Part shown: positions 25,419-34,704 of the stretch, piece by piece
How positions within the stretch are numbered: position 1 is the stretch's first letter
Layout: every line of letters begins with the position of its first letter
Source of the DNA: Haloarcula rubripromontorii
GTDB lineage: Archaea; Halobacteriota; Halobacteria; Halobacteriales; Haloarculaceae
Reading direction: 5' to 3'
Assembly: GCF_001280425.1 (NCBI RefSeq)
Contig: NZ_LIUF01000008.1
Coordinates: 1 to 60,373, forward strand
Length of the DNA stretch: 60,373 nucleotides
Translations under genes and position numbers: made by a program
The notes under the pieces: model-generated
What the model was told of the DNA's origin: nothing
Databases searched by the model: none
What the model saw: the letters and a program-made list of their open reading frames with translations, nothing else

Positions 25419-26816
25419 ATGGCACAGGAGAGAACCGACATAGATGGTTTCTTCTCTCCGGATGAGTTGGAACCGCACCCTATCAACGACGACATCTATG
25501 ATGACCGTACAGAACCCGATAAGGCATTAGAAGCCAGCATCGAGAAACATGGTATTCTCAACCCAATTATCGTCGATCCACAACCCGACGCTGGGGAGGC
25601 GGACGATAAACCGACAATAATCTCCGGACATCGACGCGTCGAGGTCGCAAAGAAGCTAAATCTGGACGAAGTACCAGTAGAGGAACTTCGGCTGGCATCG
25701 GAGCTCGAACGTCGAGAGCTACTACTCGAGTATAACCGAAACCGAGACAAAACGTTCAGCCAGCGCATGCGAGAGGCGCGGGAGTTAGAGCGCATTGAGC
25801 GCGAGCGGGCCCAAGAACGACAGGGTACCCGCACCGACATCGTGGAAAATTCACCATCAAGTGCAGATACCTCGACAGACAAGGAATACGGGAAAACTCG
25901 CGATAAGGTGGCCGACGAGACAGGGTTCGGTTCTGGCCGCACCTTTGACAAGGCGAAAACGGTCTGGAAGGCGGCTCAAGACGGAGATACTGTGGCCCAA
26001 CACGAGGTCGCGAAACTCGACCGCGACAAACAATCGATTCACGGAGCTTACGAGCAAGTCAAAGATCGGTTAGAGCCGAGTTCCGAGGCGGACGAAGAGG
26101 CAAACGACACGGAGGAAGCGGACGCATCTTCGGAGACCGATGAGGACAATCCCGAACAACTCTCTCCAGAAGATGTGATCCTCTCCGCCTATGTCGGTGA
26201 AAATGCCAAGGTGTTCCCGAAGGTTCTCGATCTGCACGTTGAGTCCGGATCGCACATCGCCGATGTCACCTACGGCAATGGCTCTTTCTGGCGACGCGTC
26301 CCCTCGGACAAGTATGAGCTGACTGCGACTGATATTGATCCGGCGCGCTCGCCCGACTCAACGGATGGAGTCGACTGTCGCGACCTGCCGTACGATGACG
26401 AGTCGTTCGACTGCGTGGTACTTGATCCACCGTACAAAGGCGGGTTCTACGAGAGTGAGGACAAGCCCTCAGAGAACAAGTTTTGGATGACGGATCGGTA
26501 CGTCGGGGGCCTCGGCGAACAATCTGCAACCTATCACGAGGCGGTTATTAATATGTACGCAGCGGCGGGGAAAGAGGCTCACCGCGTGCTTGAAGAGGAT
26601 GGTGTACTCGTCGTCAAAACGCAGGACGAGGTGAGCGAGAACGAGCAGCGGTTCACTCATATTCAGATAACCGAGATATTCAGTGAGATGGGATTCCATG
26701 CTAAGGACTTGTTCGTGGTCGTCAGGCCCGATCGTCCGACGATTGGCCGCACGTACGAGCAACGACGAGCACGCAAGAACCACTCATTCTTCCTCGTGTT
26801 CGAAAAAAGGGAGTAA
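25419..26816 (+). CDS. ParB-like domain fused to a DNA methyltransferase
   Basis: A 465-aa protein. Residues 1-90 match the ParB/Srx N-terminal fold (ELEPHPINDDIYDD, IEKHGILNPIIVDP, IISGHRRVEVAKKLN). A charged linker with a HTH-like stretch (about 95-215) follows. The C-terminal part is a methyltransferase with SAM-binding-like GSHIADVTYGNGSFWRR, TATDIDP and the catalytic LDPPYKGGFY (Asp about 335), as in amino-methylases (m6A or m4C). ATG 25419 is used: the longer frame overlaps the ATPase gene and is low in acidic residues. It may protect DNA against the nuclease encoded at 27089. Confidence 0.85.
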   Translation: MAQERTDIDGFFSPDELEPHPINDDIYDDRTEPDKALEASIEKHGILNPIIVDPQPDAGEADDKPTIISGHRRVEVAKKLNLDEVPVEELRLASELERRELLLEYNRNRDKTFSQRMREARELERIERERAQERQGTRTDIVENSPSSADTSTDKEYGKTRDKVADETGFGSGRTFDKAKTVWKAAQDGDTVAQHEVAKLDRDKQSIHGAYEQVKDRLEPSSEADEEANDTEEADASSETDEDNPEQLSPEDVILSAYVGENAKVFPKVLDLHVESGSHIADVTYGNGSFWRRVPSDKYELTATDIDPARSPDSTDGVDCRDLPYDDESFDCVVLDPPYKGGFYESEDKPSENKFWMTDRYVGGLGEQSATYHEAVINMYAAAGKEAHRVLEEDGVLVVKTQDEVSENEQRFTHIQITEIFSEMGFHAKDLFVVVRPDRPTIGRTYEQRRARKNHSFFLVFEKRE

Positions 26817-27088
26817 GAGGGTAAGGAGACGATTTTCCGGAAGCGTTCTACTCATTCATAGCACATCCTGATAGACCGCAAGTTCGATGATCTATCCGAG
26901 ATCGCGATTCTGACAGAATTTTTATAACCGATCGGAGGATCCTCGAGACTGGCCCCAGCAATAGAAGCCAGCTGGTGCCGCGGTAGCGGCAACAAGATTC
27001 CGTTCACTGGAACCAATACAGGCATGTCTATACCAGTCAGCATCCGACAAGCGTTCGATTTCAGGCGTACAACACGAGGTGTTCGACA

Positions 27089-27601
27089 GTGAAGTCGTTG
27101 TATTCATGGCAGGAACAGATGCTCCCTCATATCGATCCACCCCCGCGCTGGAAGCGGGCCGAAACACACGTAATCAAAGAATATGGCCTTATTGAGGATC
27201 ACGCGTCGTGGCACGATGCGCGCACTGACGATGATGAACTGGTCGAGATCAAGTCCTGTGCGTGCGAATACGAAGATGGCTCGGTCGGAGAATTCGCTGT
27301 CTGGGAGTACCAGTGGGTAAAACTTGTTACTCGAGGGAAATTCGCACTTCTCGTCTATATCCCTGACGCAGATTGTACAGTCTTGGCGACAAAGATGGTC
27401 TTTCCCGGTCAGATAGGGAAGGCTGGAACAGTGTCTAAACGTAAGCATCCGACAATGGGGCGTCAGAGGCTTCGACGCGTTCCGTGGCCGGAGGTAATCT
27501 CACTGGACGAGATTGAACCCCGCAAACGTCACTACTTCACTGATTACTATTCTGAAGAGGAGGTAGAAAAGACGGCGTTCTGGTATCCGCCCAAAGAATA
27601 G
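27089..27601 (+). CDS. Putative PD-(D/E)XK restriction-type endonuclease
   Basis: A 170-aa protein with SWHDARTDDDELVEIKSCACEY, a plausible D…ExK nuclease core (Asp, then Glu-Ile-Lys at about 53-55), followed by VWEYQWVKLVTRGKFALLVYIP and a basic C-terminal region. It lies 270 bp after the ParB-methyltransferase on the same strand, so a restriction-modification pair is suggested. The start is GTG 27089; the frame stays open upstream without ATG, so the N-terminus is uncertain. Family not recognised. Confidence 0.55.
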   Translation: MKSLYSWQEQMLPHIDPPPRWKRAETHVIKEYGLIEDHASWHDARTDDDELVEIKSCACEYEDGSVGEFAVWEYQWVKLVTRGKFALLVYIPDADCTVLATKMVFPGQIGKAGTVSKRKHPTMGRQRLRRVPWPEVISLDEIEPRKRHYFTDYYSEEEVEKTAFWYPPKE

Positions 27602-28452
27602 GAGTCCGGGGAATACCTCCATTCCCTGTTCGGCGAGAAGGTTGTAGAACTCCCGCGCCGACATCGCTTCAAGGAACCCGCTCACAGACGCAGATTTGAC
27701 CTCTTCGTTCTCGTATGTCCTCCACGTCACCCCCTCCCTCGGACGCCGCGTACGGCACTACAGCGTTCGCCAGTACGGCGCGCCATCGCTTGCTGATGCC
27801 AACCGAGTCCTTTAGCTTTCGACGCCGCCTTATCTGATACCTTTTACCTCAGAAAGAAGACCCAGAATCCGGCCACACCGCATCGTGGACGCGAAACAGA
27901 TGCAGGGCTGGCGGGACGTGAAGCGTCCCACGCCCAGAAAGCAGGCGCAGGGAAGTGGGCTCTCCAGACCACGGGAACCAGCAACCGGCTCCATCCGATA
28001 GTAGGCCCTGAACCGGTGTAAACCTCACGCAGGACGGGGTTCGCCGCCGAGACCCGCCACGGTACTACGAACCCAGTCGGGAGGTGTTGGCCCTCTTTAC
28101 GCGGGCGCGTTGCCGCCGAACGTGCCGCTAACCCACCTTTGAGCGCCATAATCCTTAGATCTGGTTTCAGGAACCTCCCGACTAGGCCGGGAAATGTAGA
28201 GCGTGATTTGTTCCCCACATTTCCAACCGCCAGACAACGCCGGTGAATGTTGGGGGTGGTTTGACCCTAACAATCGCTCTACTGCCTGTTATTGAGCATA
28301 TGGTGGGGTTCTACTGCCGAAATCCTTCACCCCCCGCCCCCGATCCGGCAGAGAGGGGTATGTATCCCCCCACCTGCCCCCTCAACGCGCGTGCATAAGG
28401 GTGCAAAGACCACTACTGGTTGTGAGGAAGTCCAAAGGTGTGCGAGAAGGGG
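27602..28452. other. 850-bp gene-poor region with a possible gene fragment
   Basis: No convincing gene was found. On the minus strand, 27600-27730 reads EEVKSASVSGFLEAMSARE and then FYNLLAEQGMEVFPG, which resembles the C-terminal HTH of a small antitoxin-like (UPF0175-type) protein but has no proper start, so it is probably a remnant. The frame 27844-28218 (minus) is Pro/Ala/Arg-rich, unlike the acidic proteome, and is not called. Base composition is uneven, with runs of C (28330-28385). Confidence 0.5.
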
Positions 28453-28731
28453 TCAGGATTCGGCGAGTGCTGTTCGGAGTTCGCGCCACGCGTCGAGAGC
28501 CCGATCGCCCTTTGGGGTGATCTGATAGAGGCTGATGTGCCGGTCGTCAACCAGCTCGACGAGGCCTTGGTCACGCATCTTGGAGAGACGTTTGCTGACG
28601 TACGATCTGCTGCTGGAGACATCGTCTTCATCACTAAGGATGGAAGGCGTGCTCCGCCCGTCACGGAGATGATCAAGGAGCGTGGCGTCTGTCTTGGAGA
28701 GCTGTGGCGGTGCGTCAGTCTGACCCGTCAT
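28453..28731 (-). CDS. Winged-helix transcription regulator (92 aa)
   Basis: A small MarR/PadR-like winged-helix protein: LSKTDATLLDHLRDGRSTPS, then SSRSYVSKRLSKMRDQGLVELV as recognition helix, and a wing HISLYQITPKGDRALDAWREL. It is probably a dimeric repressor. ATG 28731 is used because a TATA-like CTTTTAC lies about 28-32 nt upstream on the minus strand. Divergent from the helicase/primase operon starting at 28921, so it may control that operon and itself. Confidence 0.8.
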   Translation of the reverse strand: MTGQTDAPPQLSKTDATLLDHLRDGRSTPSILSDEDDVSSSRSYVSKRLSKMRDQGLVELVDDRHISLYQITPKGDRALDAWRELRTALAES

Positions 28732-28802
28732 TGTGTGTTGGTTATAGATGGAGACGTAAAAGAGTACCCCGAGCCGTATATCTCCCACCCCCTGTAGCGT
28801 GT

Positions 28803-28812
28803 AGCTTTTATG
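28803..28812 (+). promoter_or_regulatory. TATA-like box of the helicase-primase operon
   Basis: GCTTTTATGT lies between the divergent regulator and the operon. It would give a start near 28835 and a leader of about 85 nt before ATG 28921. Confidence 0.45.
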
Positions 28813-28920
28813 TTGTTCCCGGATATGCTCGAGCGAGTCCGATGGGCTCTCCAGACCCGGGCGCCGTCCCTAATCGGCGCGCCCATTCCAGCTCGGAGGA
28901 CTCGCCCCTCTCCAGCGAAC

Positions 28921-29949
28921 ATGCAGGAAATCGAGGTAATTCAGCGACCGGGCGAAGGCGACGCAGGTGACGACGAGCTAGTCATCGACATTGGAAACAA
29001 CTATCACCTCAGCATCGAGGTCTCCGCTGACGAAATGCGCGTCCGTCTCCGCGACGCGTCGGACGACGAGATGCTGTACCGCGACGACTGGCAGCGCGAT
29101 TGGTTCGAGAGCGAGCAGAAGCGCAAGAAGTACGGCAACCAGATGGCGGACGCCGCCGACCGCGACGATCTCAACAGCGGCTGGCTGAAAACGAAGCTCC
29201 GCGAGCTGGCCCTGACGATGAAGGACGACGAGACGACGGAAATGACGCCCGATGCGAAGAAGCTCGTGGAGGAACTTACGAGCGACGTGAAGGCGTACCA
29301 GTCCGCCGACGGCCTCACCGTGATGGTATGGGTGGATTCACCCGCCTCGTCCCCCATCGACGACACGCGGATCTTCCGCTTCGATCTCTCCGAGTGGCGG
29401 AGCGACAGCGCCGAGACGGTGAAGGCGAAGTACTACCAGAACTTCCTCGTCGAGCCGGAGATCGGCGATCAGGACTGGAACGCGATCTGGGAGGACTGGA
29501 ACGCACAGAAGACCGTGGCGACGACCGAGCAGGCGACCGAGGAGGACATCATCGCCGACCGCGTGACGGATCGCGTCGCGCAGCGGTGCAGCACCGCGGT
29601 CACGCGCGACCGCGAACAGTTCGTCTCCCGGCACTGGGGCGCGCTGTACGAGGACGCCGACGAGAGCCGGTTCGACACGGAGACGGTGTGGGTCAAGTCC
29701 GAGGCCATCGAGGAGGTTGTCGAGGAGCAGACGGACAAGTCGGGCACCGGCTACCACGGGAAGTTGTCCGGCGCGCTTCAGCGCAACGACCACACGATCA
29801 ACAGCACCCACCGCGTCACCGTCGACGGGGAGCAGATTCACTGCTACCCGTTCGATCCGGAGGCGCTCAACATCGATGAGACTGACCTGATGGGAGGTGA
29901 TGACGAGGCTAGCGAAACGTCCGCCGACGAGCGGGTGATCGACGCATGA
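28921..29949 (+). CDS. Hypothetical protein of the replication module (342 aa)
   Basis: A very acidic protein with no clear catalytic motif. The N-terminal part (LVIDIGNNYHLSIEVSADEM) is beta-rich, the middle is helical with WQRDWFESEQKRKKYGNQM, and later come TVMVWVDSPAS and VTVDGEQIHCYPFDPE. ATG 28921 is chosen; in-frame starts at 28810 and 28825 would add an Arg/Pro-rich segment unlike the rest. The stop overlaps the helicase start (ATGATG), so it is co-translated with the UvrD-like helicase and is likely a replication accessory protein. Confidence 0.65.
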   Translation: MQEIEVIQRPGEGDAGDDELVIDIGNNYHLSIEVSADEMRVRLRDASDDEMLYRDDWQRDWFESEQKRKKYGNQMADAADRDDLNSGWLKTKLRELALTMKDDETTEMTPDAKKLVEELTSDVKAYQSADGLTVMVWVDSPASSPIDDTRIFRFDLSEWRSDSAETVKAKYYQNFLVEPEIGDQDWNAIWEDWNAQKTVATTEQATEEDIIADRVTDRVAQRCSTAVTRDREQFVSRHWGALYEDADESRFDTETVWVKSEAIEEVVEEQTDKSGTGYHGKLSGALQRNDHTINSTHRVTVDGEQIHCYPFDPEALNIDETDLMGGDDEASETSADERVIDA

Positions 29950-31721
29950 TGCCCGACGCCGACGAACTCAACGATGCGGACGTGTACCGCATCCGCGGCG
30001 TCCCGGGCGCGGGAAAGACCACGGAGATCCTCCAACGCACGGAGGAACTCCTCGATGACGAATACGAGCTGACCGACTTCCGCTGGATCAGCTTCACGAA
30101 CTCGCACGCCCGAGACCTCGTGACTGACCTCTGCGGCGGCGACGGCCCGTTCACGCCGGACGACTTCGACGCCGTGGCCGAGCGGGTCACGACCCTCCAC
30201 TCGCTCGTCAAGTCGCTCAACGGCGTCAACGGGGACGACATCGTGACGGGCGGGGGCGACGACGACACCATCCGCGAGTTCTTCACCGACCGCGGCATCC
30301 GATTCCAGCCCGCCGGTGATCCCCTGCGGAAGGCCGAGGAAGACGAATCACGGGAGATGAGCGAGGGCGAGAAGCTCCTCGCGATCGATCAGTGGCTGAT
30401 GCAGCACGGTGACGCCATCGAGGCCAGTCTCGTCGAACTCACGCCCGAGTGGATCGACGAGGCGCCCGTGGACACCACGTACGCGGGTTCGGAGGTTGCC
30501 GCCATCCTCGCCGAGTACCGCGCGTGGAAGGACGAGCAGGGGATCTACGAGCATCACGACTACATCTGCGAGTACGCGACGAAGCTCCACGAAGAGCCGG
30601 AGTACGCGCGCTGGCCCGACTGCAGCGTGCTATTCATCGACGAGTTTCAGGATTACGCACCGGCGGAGTACCTCATCCTCCGCGAGTGGATGGACGCAGA
30701 TCAGTACGACCTCGCCGTGATCGCCGGCGACGAGAATCAGTCCATCTACTCGTTCAAGGGCGCGAAGCCGTGGCTGTTCGACGAGACGCCCGCCGACGTC
30801 GAGAACATCCGCAGGCAGAGCTACCGATGCCCCAAGGCGGTCACTCGCGTCGCCCGGGGCATCCTTCCCGAGAGCGGGATCACCAGCGCGCTTGACGACG
30901 AGGGTGTTGCACGGGAGAAGTCCCTGTGGACGGACGTGGAGGCGGCGGAGCTTGCGCTCAGCCTCCTCGACCGCCACGATGCGGACGACGGCGGGGACGT
31001 GTACTTGCTCGCTCGCACGAACCGACACGCGAAGAGCATCGCTCGGGCACTCCGAAAGCAGGGTGTTCCGTTCTCGGGGATTGGCACGAAGTTCGCGCCA
31101 GCGTACGCCGATCCCGAGGAGACGCACCCGTGGACTGACCGCTGGATCGCCGTCGCCGAACTCCTCCGAGGGATGGCCGCTGGCACGGACGTCCTCAACT
31201 ACGAGGACGCCTACCAGCTCATCGACGCCGCAGTAGCGAGCGACCGCCGGTGGGAGCAGTGCGACGCCGAGTACGCTGGGCCGCCGGCGGACGTGGAGGA
31301 TGCACCCGACGTCCCGATCTGGACGGCCTTCCCGGGCTGCTCGGACATCACCGACATCGCGCAGAAGCTCGAGACCGGCGGATGGCGCAAGAAGATGGTG
31401 CTGACCGCCGCCGAGTCCCCGGACGTGGACATCCGCGAGGCCGCCGAGAACATCAAGATCGGCACCATCCACGCCGCGAAGGGGCGGCAGGCCCCTGCGG
31501 TCGTGACCTTCGCCGGATACCCCGCCAACCTCGCCGAGAAGTGGTGGGACGACGACGAGTTCCGCGCCGAGGAACGACGCCTGTACTACGTGGCCGCGAC
31601 TCGCGCCAGCGAGGAGTTGGTCATTGCCCGCGAGTTCTTCGACGGGCGCCAGATGCCGCTGTTCCGAGATGGTCTCCCGCACAGCGCGTCGAACAGCCCG
31701 AACACCCAACACGCAGACTAG
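29946..31721 (+). CDS. UvrD/Rep-type superfamily 1 DNA helicase
   Basis: A 591-aa SF1A helicase with all main motifs: GVPGAGKTT (18-26), WISFTNSHA (Ia), VLFIDEFQDY (II), VIAGDENQSIYSFKGA (III), QSYRCPKAVTRVA (IV), IKIGTIHAAKGRQAPAVV (V) and RLYYVAATRASEELVI (VI). It unwinds DNA 3'-5' and probably serves replication of the excised element. Second gene of the module between the 342-aa protein and the primase. Confidence 0.93.
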   Translation: MMPDADELNDADVYRIRGVPGAGKTTEILQRTEELLDDEYELTDFRWISFTNSHARDLVTDLCGGDGPFTPDDFDAVAERVTTLHSLVKSLNGVNGDDIVTGGGDDDTIREFFTDRGIRFQPAGDPLRKAEEDESREMSEGEKLLAIDQWLMQHGDAIEASLVELTPEWIDEAPVDTTYAGSEVAAILAEYRAWKDEQGIYEHHDYICEYATKLHEEPEYARWPDCSVLFIDEFQDYAPAEYLILREWMDADQYDLAVIAGDENQSIYSFKGAKPWLFDETPADVENIRRQSYRCPKAVTRVARGILPESGITSALDDEGVAREKSLWTDVEAAELALSLLDRHDADDGGDVYLLARTNRHAKSIARALRKQGVPFSGIGTKFAPAYADPEETHPWTDRWIAVAELLRGMAAGTDVLNYEDAYQLIDAAVASDRRWEQCDAEYAGPPADVEDAPDVPIWTAFPGCSDITDIAQKLETGGWRKKMVLTAAESPDVDIREAAENIKIGTIHAAKGRQAPAVVTFAGYPANLAEKWWDDDEFRAEERRLYYVAATRASEELVIAREFFDGRQMPLFRDGLPHSASNSPNTQHAD

Positions 31722-31725
31722 GACA

Positions 31726-33555
31726 ATGGCGCACGACAAACTCACCGAATCCGACTGGAACGAGATCATCACCGACGCCCGCGACGACGCGGGACTCGAC
31801 AGCGACGCCGGCGTCCCCGAAGACCTCCTCGCCGAACACGCGGGCAAGCGGTTCTTCGAGGTGGCCGATGACGCCCGCGCTCGGGTTAAGCGAGCGGTCG
31901 CGAAGGACTGGTTGGCGCGCGACGATGGGCAGTACTGGCTCGCGGGCAACCGTCCGGGGCAGGACGACGAGGAACGCTCTGAGCCCGACAGCAAGGAGAA
32001 CGACGCTCCCGATGAATCCGACAGCGACGAACCAACGGTCTCCGTTGACCGCGCTCTCGCGGCGATGAACGTCGCGTGCCGGTACTACCACGAACAGCTC
32101 GACCGTGACCTCGCCGGCGTCGACGACGTCGAAGTTGACACGCCCCGCGAGTACTTCGCCGAGGTGCGCGGCTGGAGCGACGACCTGATCGCGGAGAAGA
32201 TGGTTGGGTGGGCGCCTGCGGACGGCGAGGCCCTGATGGTTCACCTCCACGAGCAGGGGTTCAGCCGCGAGGAGATGCTGGCGACCGGCCTGTTCGGCGA
32301 GAACGACGACGGCAACCTCTACACGATGTGGCAGGGCCGGTACGTCATCCCGTACATCTACGATGGCGAGCCCGTGTTCGCCATCTCGCGGGACTCTGGC
32401 CACCCGGCCGACTGGAAGGACGGCAAGTACGACAAGCCGCTCATCAGCCGCGACAACGTGCCTCTGAAGGAACCCATCTGCGGCCTTGACTCCATCGAGG
32501 AGGGCGAGCCGACCGTCATCACCGAGGGCATCGCAGACGCGTACACGCTCCACGATCAGGGCGTCTCGGCAATCTCTCCGGTTACCACCCAGTTCAGCGG
32601 TGACGCGCAGGAACGACTCGTCCGCGTCCTCGACGACTACGAGATCGACCGGGTGTTCATCCTCCAAGACTCCGAGGAGCCGAACGTCGCGCGTCTCGAG
32701 CGAGATGATCCCAGCCGCATCACGGACGTGCTCAGCATCGAGCAGCACGGACACGGCATCAAGGGTGCGGTCAAGACGGGCGAATACCTCGCCGACCGCG
32801 GCATCGAGGCACGGGTGGGAACGCCGCCGCGCCCCGGTGGGGACAAGATGGACGTCGACGACTACGTGCAGGAGTTGGACGGCAACATCCGCCCACTCGC
32901 CGCCTCCGCAAAGCCAGCTGGAGACCACCCTGCCGCCAGCGAGGAAGCCCGCAAGAACGCCGCCCGGGAGCAGTCGCGCCGCGAACGCAATCGGCACGAG
33001 GACTCTGACACCGATTCTGACGACCATCAGCAGTCCAGACTGTGGGACTTAACGCTCCGTGACGTCACCGGGCTTAGCGAGGGCGACCGCCTCAACAACC
33101 CGCTCGGCCACCACGGCAGTCGAGAGGACTACTTCGTCGTCATCAGCGACGAACTCGCCTACGAACACAAGTATAAAGTGGCGTACAATGCGCTGACGTA
33201 CATCCTGTGCGAGGCAGGCGTCCGCCATCCCTCGGCACCCGAAGGCCCGCTCAGCCGCCGCGAGGTGTGGGAGGCGTGGAAGCACGCGAAGGAAGAACGG
33301 TACATCCCGGCGTCTGACCCGATTCCGTGGGCGGCCATTCGGCACATCGCCGACGAACACAACATCGGGCCGCTGTTCAACGACTACGGCCTTGACGCGG
33401 TGGTGTTCAACGCGACCCTCTCACGCATCGAGAACGAGTACGGTACTGAGGTTGGCCGCGACCGTCTCGGGAGCCTCGAAGATCAGCGTAAAGGCGAGGC
33501 CAAAGCTGACGGGAACGACGAGCTGGAGGACGCCGTAGATGAACTGCTCGGGTAG
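31726..33555 (+). CDS. TOPRIM-domain DNA primase-like protein
   Basis: A 609-aa protein. The N-terminal 90 residues are an acidic winged-helix-like region. Residues about 130-400 resemble the DnaG/phage primase core: a DLIAEKMVGWAP region, YVIPYIYDGEPVFAISRD, then TOPRIM with TVITEGIADAYTLHDQGVSA (catalytic Glu), VFILQDSEEPN (DxD-like) and KMDVDDYVQ. The C-terminal part (about 430-600) is unrecognised. It likely primes element replication together with the helicase ending 4 bp upstream. Confidence 0.82.
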   Translation: MAHDKLTESDWNEIITDARDDAGLDSDAGVPEDLLAEHAGKRFFEVADDARARVKRAVAKDWLARDDGQYWLAGNRPGQDDEERSEPDSKENDAPDESDSDEPTVSVDRALAAMNVACRYYHEQLDRDLAGVDDVEVDTPREYFAEVRGWSDDLIAEKMVGWAPADGEALMVHLHEQGFSREEMLATGLFGENDDGNLYTMWQGRYVIPYIYDGEPVFAISRDSGHPADWKDGKYDKPLISRDNVPLKEPICGLDSIEEGEPTVITEGIADAYTLHDQGVSAISPVTTQFSGDAQERLVRVLDDYEIDRVFILQDSEEPNVARLERDDPSRITDVLSIEQHGHGIKGAVKTGEYLADRGIEARVGTPPRPGGDKMDVDDYVQELDGNIRPLAASAKPAGDHPAASEEARKNAAREQSRRERNRHEDSDTDSDDHQQSRLWDLTLRDVTGLSEGDRLNNPLGHHGSREDYFVVISDELAYEHKYKVAYNALTYILCEAGVRHPSAPEGPLSRREVWEAWKHAKEERYIPASDPIPWAAIRHIADEHNIGPLFNDYGLDAVVFNATLSRIENEYGTEVGRDRLGSLEDQRKGEAKADGNDELEDAVDELLG

Positions 33556-33697
33556 CCACCTCCCACAAACCGCTTTTCTGTCAACGTGGGGTAATTACTG
33601 TTGGTGGCAGAAGTCCGGTTCACGCGAAGTCCTAACATTCAACATCTACATCTTCTGCGGAGATCAGCGTTGAAGTCCTTCGATAGATGGCACGCCA

Positions 33698-34291
33698 TTA
33701 ATGGTCGGTCGGTGGGAGGAGACCGCAGAGTATGGGTGCTTGGTCAAGTAGTGCATCAAAGAGCCGTTCTGCGTGCCGATACAACGCGTGATGTTCGTCA
33801 ACCGTGTATGTGATCTCTTCGCCGTTTGTTTGAGATATAAAGCCGTTGTCGAGAAGTGGTTCGAGCGTGGCATCAAGCGCAGCACCATCGCGTCCAGCCT
33901 CAACTTCGAATGTGTGCCGCTTAAACCGAGAACGAAAACCACGCGTGCAGCACTCCAGCACGTGAGCCCGCCGGTCGGCGAACAACTCGTTGAGGGCGGT
34001 TCGATGGGTACGCGACCAGTAATCGTCGAGACTAACGTAGGCACGTACGATTGGAGAGAGGTCGTTTAGCGTACCATCGGCGTGAACAATGCCAAGGTCG
34101 TTGAGGGCATTCAAGTCATAGGTATCAAGCGATTCCCCGAGCGGATGGAGAACGGTTTGGAGCGCCTCGTGAAACCGCGATGTGAGGAATACGCCAGCGA
34201 CGACATGTGCGTTGCCGATATTCCGGGTCGGATGTATCGACTCATGGTGATCAGGGTCGCGGTGATCAACGTGGGTTCGTGGATACGTCAT
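33698..34291 (-). CDS. Hypothetical protein, possible wHTH regulator (197 aa)
   Basis: Contains LNALNDLGIVHADGTLNDLSP and, near the C-terminus, LEPLLDNGFISQTNGEEITYTVDEHHALY, which look like winged-helix segments. It also has Cys-Cys in HVLECCTRGF. GGAGG lies 9 nt upstream of ATG 34291. It is divergent from the DUF499-PglZ-DUF1156 operon and may regulate it. Family not recognised. Confidence 0.6.
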   Translation of the reverse strand: MTYPRTHVDHRDPDHHESIHPTRNIGNAHVVAGVFLTSRFHEALQTVLHPLGESLDTYDLNALNDLGIVHADGTLNDLSPIVRAYVSLDDYWSRTHRTALNELFADRRAHVLECCTRGFRSRFKRHTFEVEAGRDGAALDATLEPLLDNGFISQTNGEEITYTVDEHHALYRHAERLFDALLDQAPILCGLLPPTDH

Positions 34292-34704
34292 ATTACGTCC
34301 TCCAACAACAGCTTACTAGGTATTAACATCATGAGCAGGTAGAAACTGATGCCTGCTCCAATTCCACCAAACGTCTTAATCAGGGCCACTGGTGGGAGAA
34401 GGTGACAAATGCGTTCCAGATGCAGTTAATCCGGATAGCTGTGTGAACCTCTCCTTCTCGGACTCGATTCTTATAAATAGTGTCAGCGATCGACTCGTCT
34501 CTATGTCAGGGCCCAAGAGCCGAACTACGCCGTCAAGGGCATCAGGAACGAGTTTTCGGCTGAATAAAACTGACCCAAACCTCAACAAGGCAATGGGTTA
34601 TTCTTTATCGCTGCCAGAATTGGATAGACGTTCGAACAGTACTGCGGGGGGTGCGTAGGCATGTGGAAAATATCAAGTGAGGCACTAACCGAGTAGTGAC
34701 TATC
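34292..34704. other. Intergenic region upstream of the BREX/Pgl-like operon
   Basis: A 413-bp stretch with one strong promoter (TTATAAATAG at 34471-34480) and a possible 51-codon gene behind it (34503-34658). AAAATATC (34667-34674) precedes ATG 34705 by about 35 nt and could be the operon's own TATA box. Confidence 0.55.
34503..34658 (+). CDS. Possible 51-aa protein behind a strong TATA box
   Basis: ATG 34503 lies 23-32 nt downstream of TTATAAATAG, ideal leaderless spacing. The product MSGPKSRTTPSRASGTSFRL onward is basic and Ser-rich, unlike the other proteins, so the transcript might instead be noncoding or a leader of the DUF499 gene. No family recognised. Confidence 0.3.
   Translation: MSGPKSRTTPSRASGTSFRLNKTDPNLNKAMGYSLSLPELDRRSNSTAGGA

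Noticed and set aside
31621-33027. 468-aa minus-strand frame
   Set aside because: Antisense of the primase gene, which has clear TOPRIM motifs.
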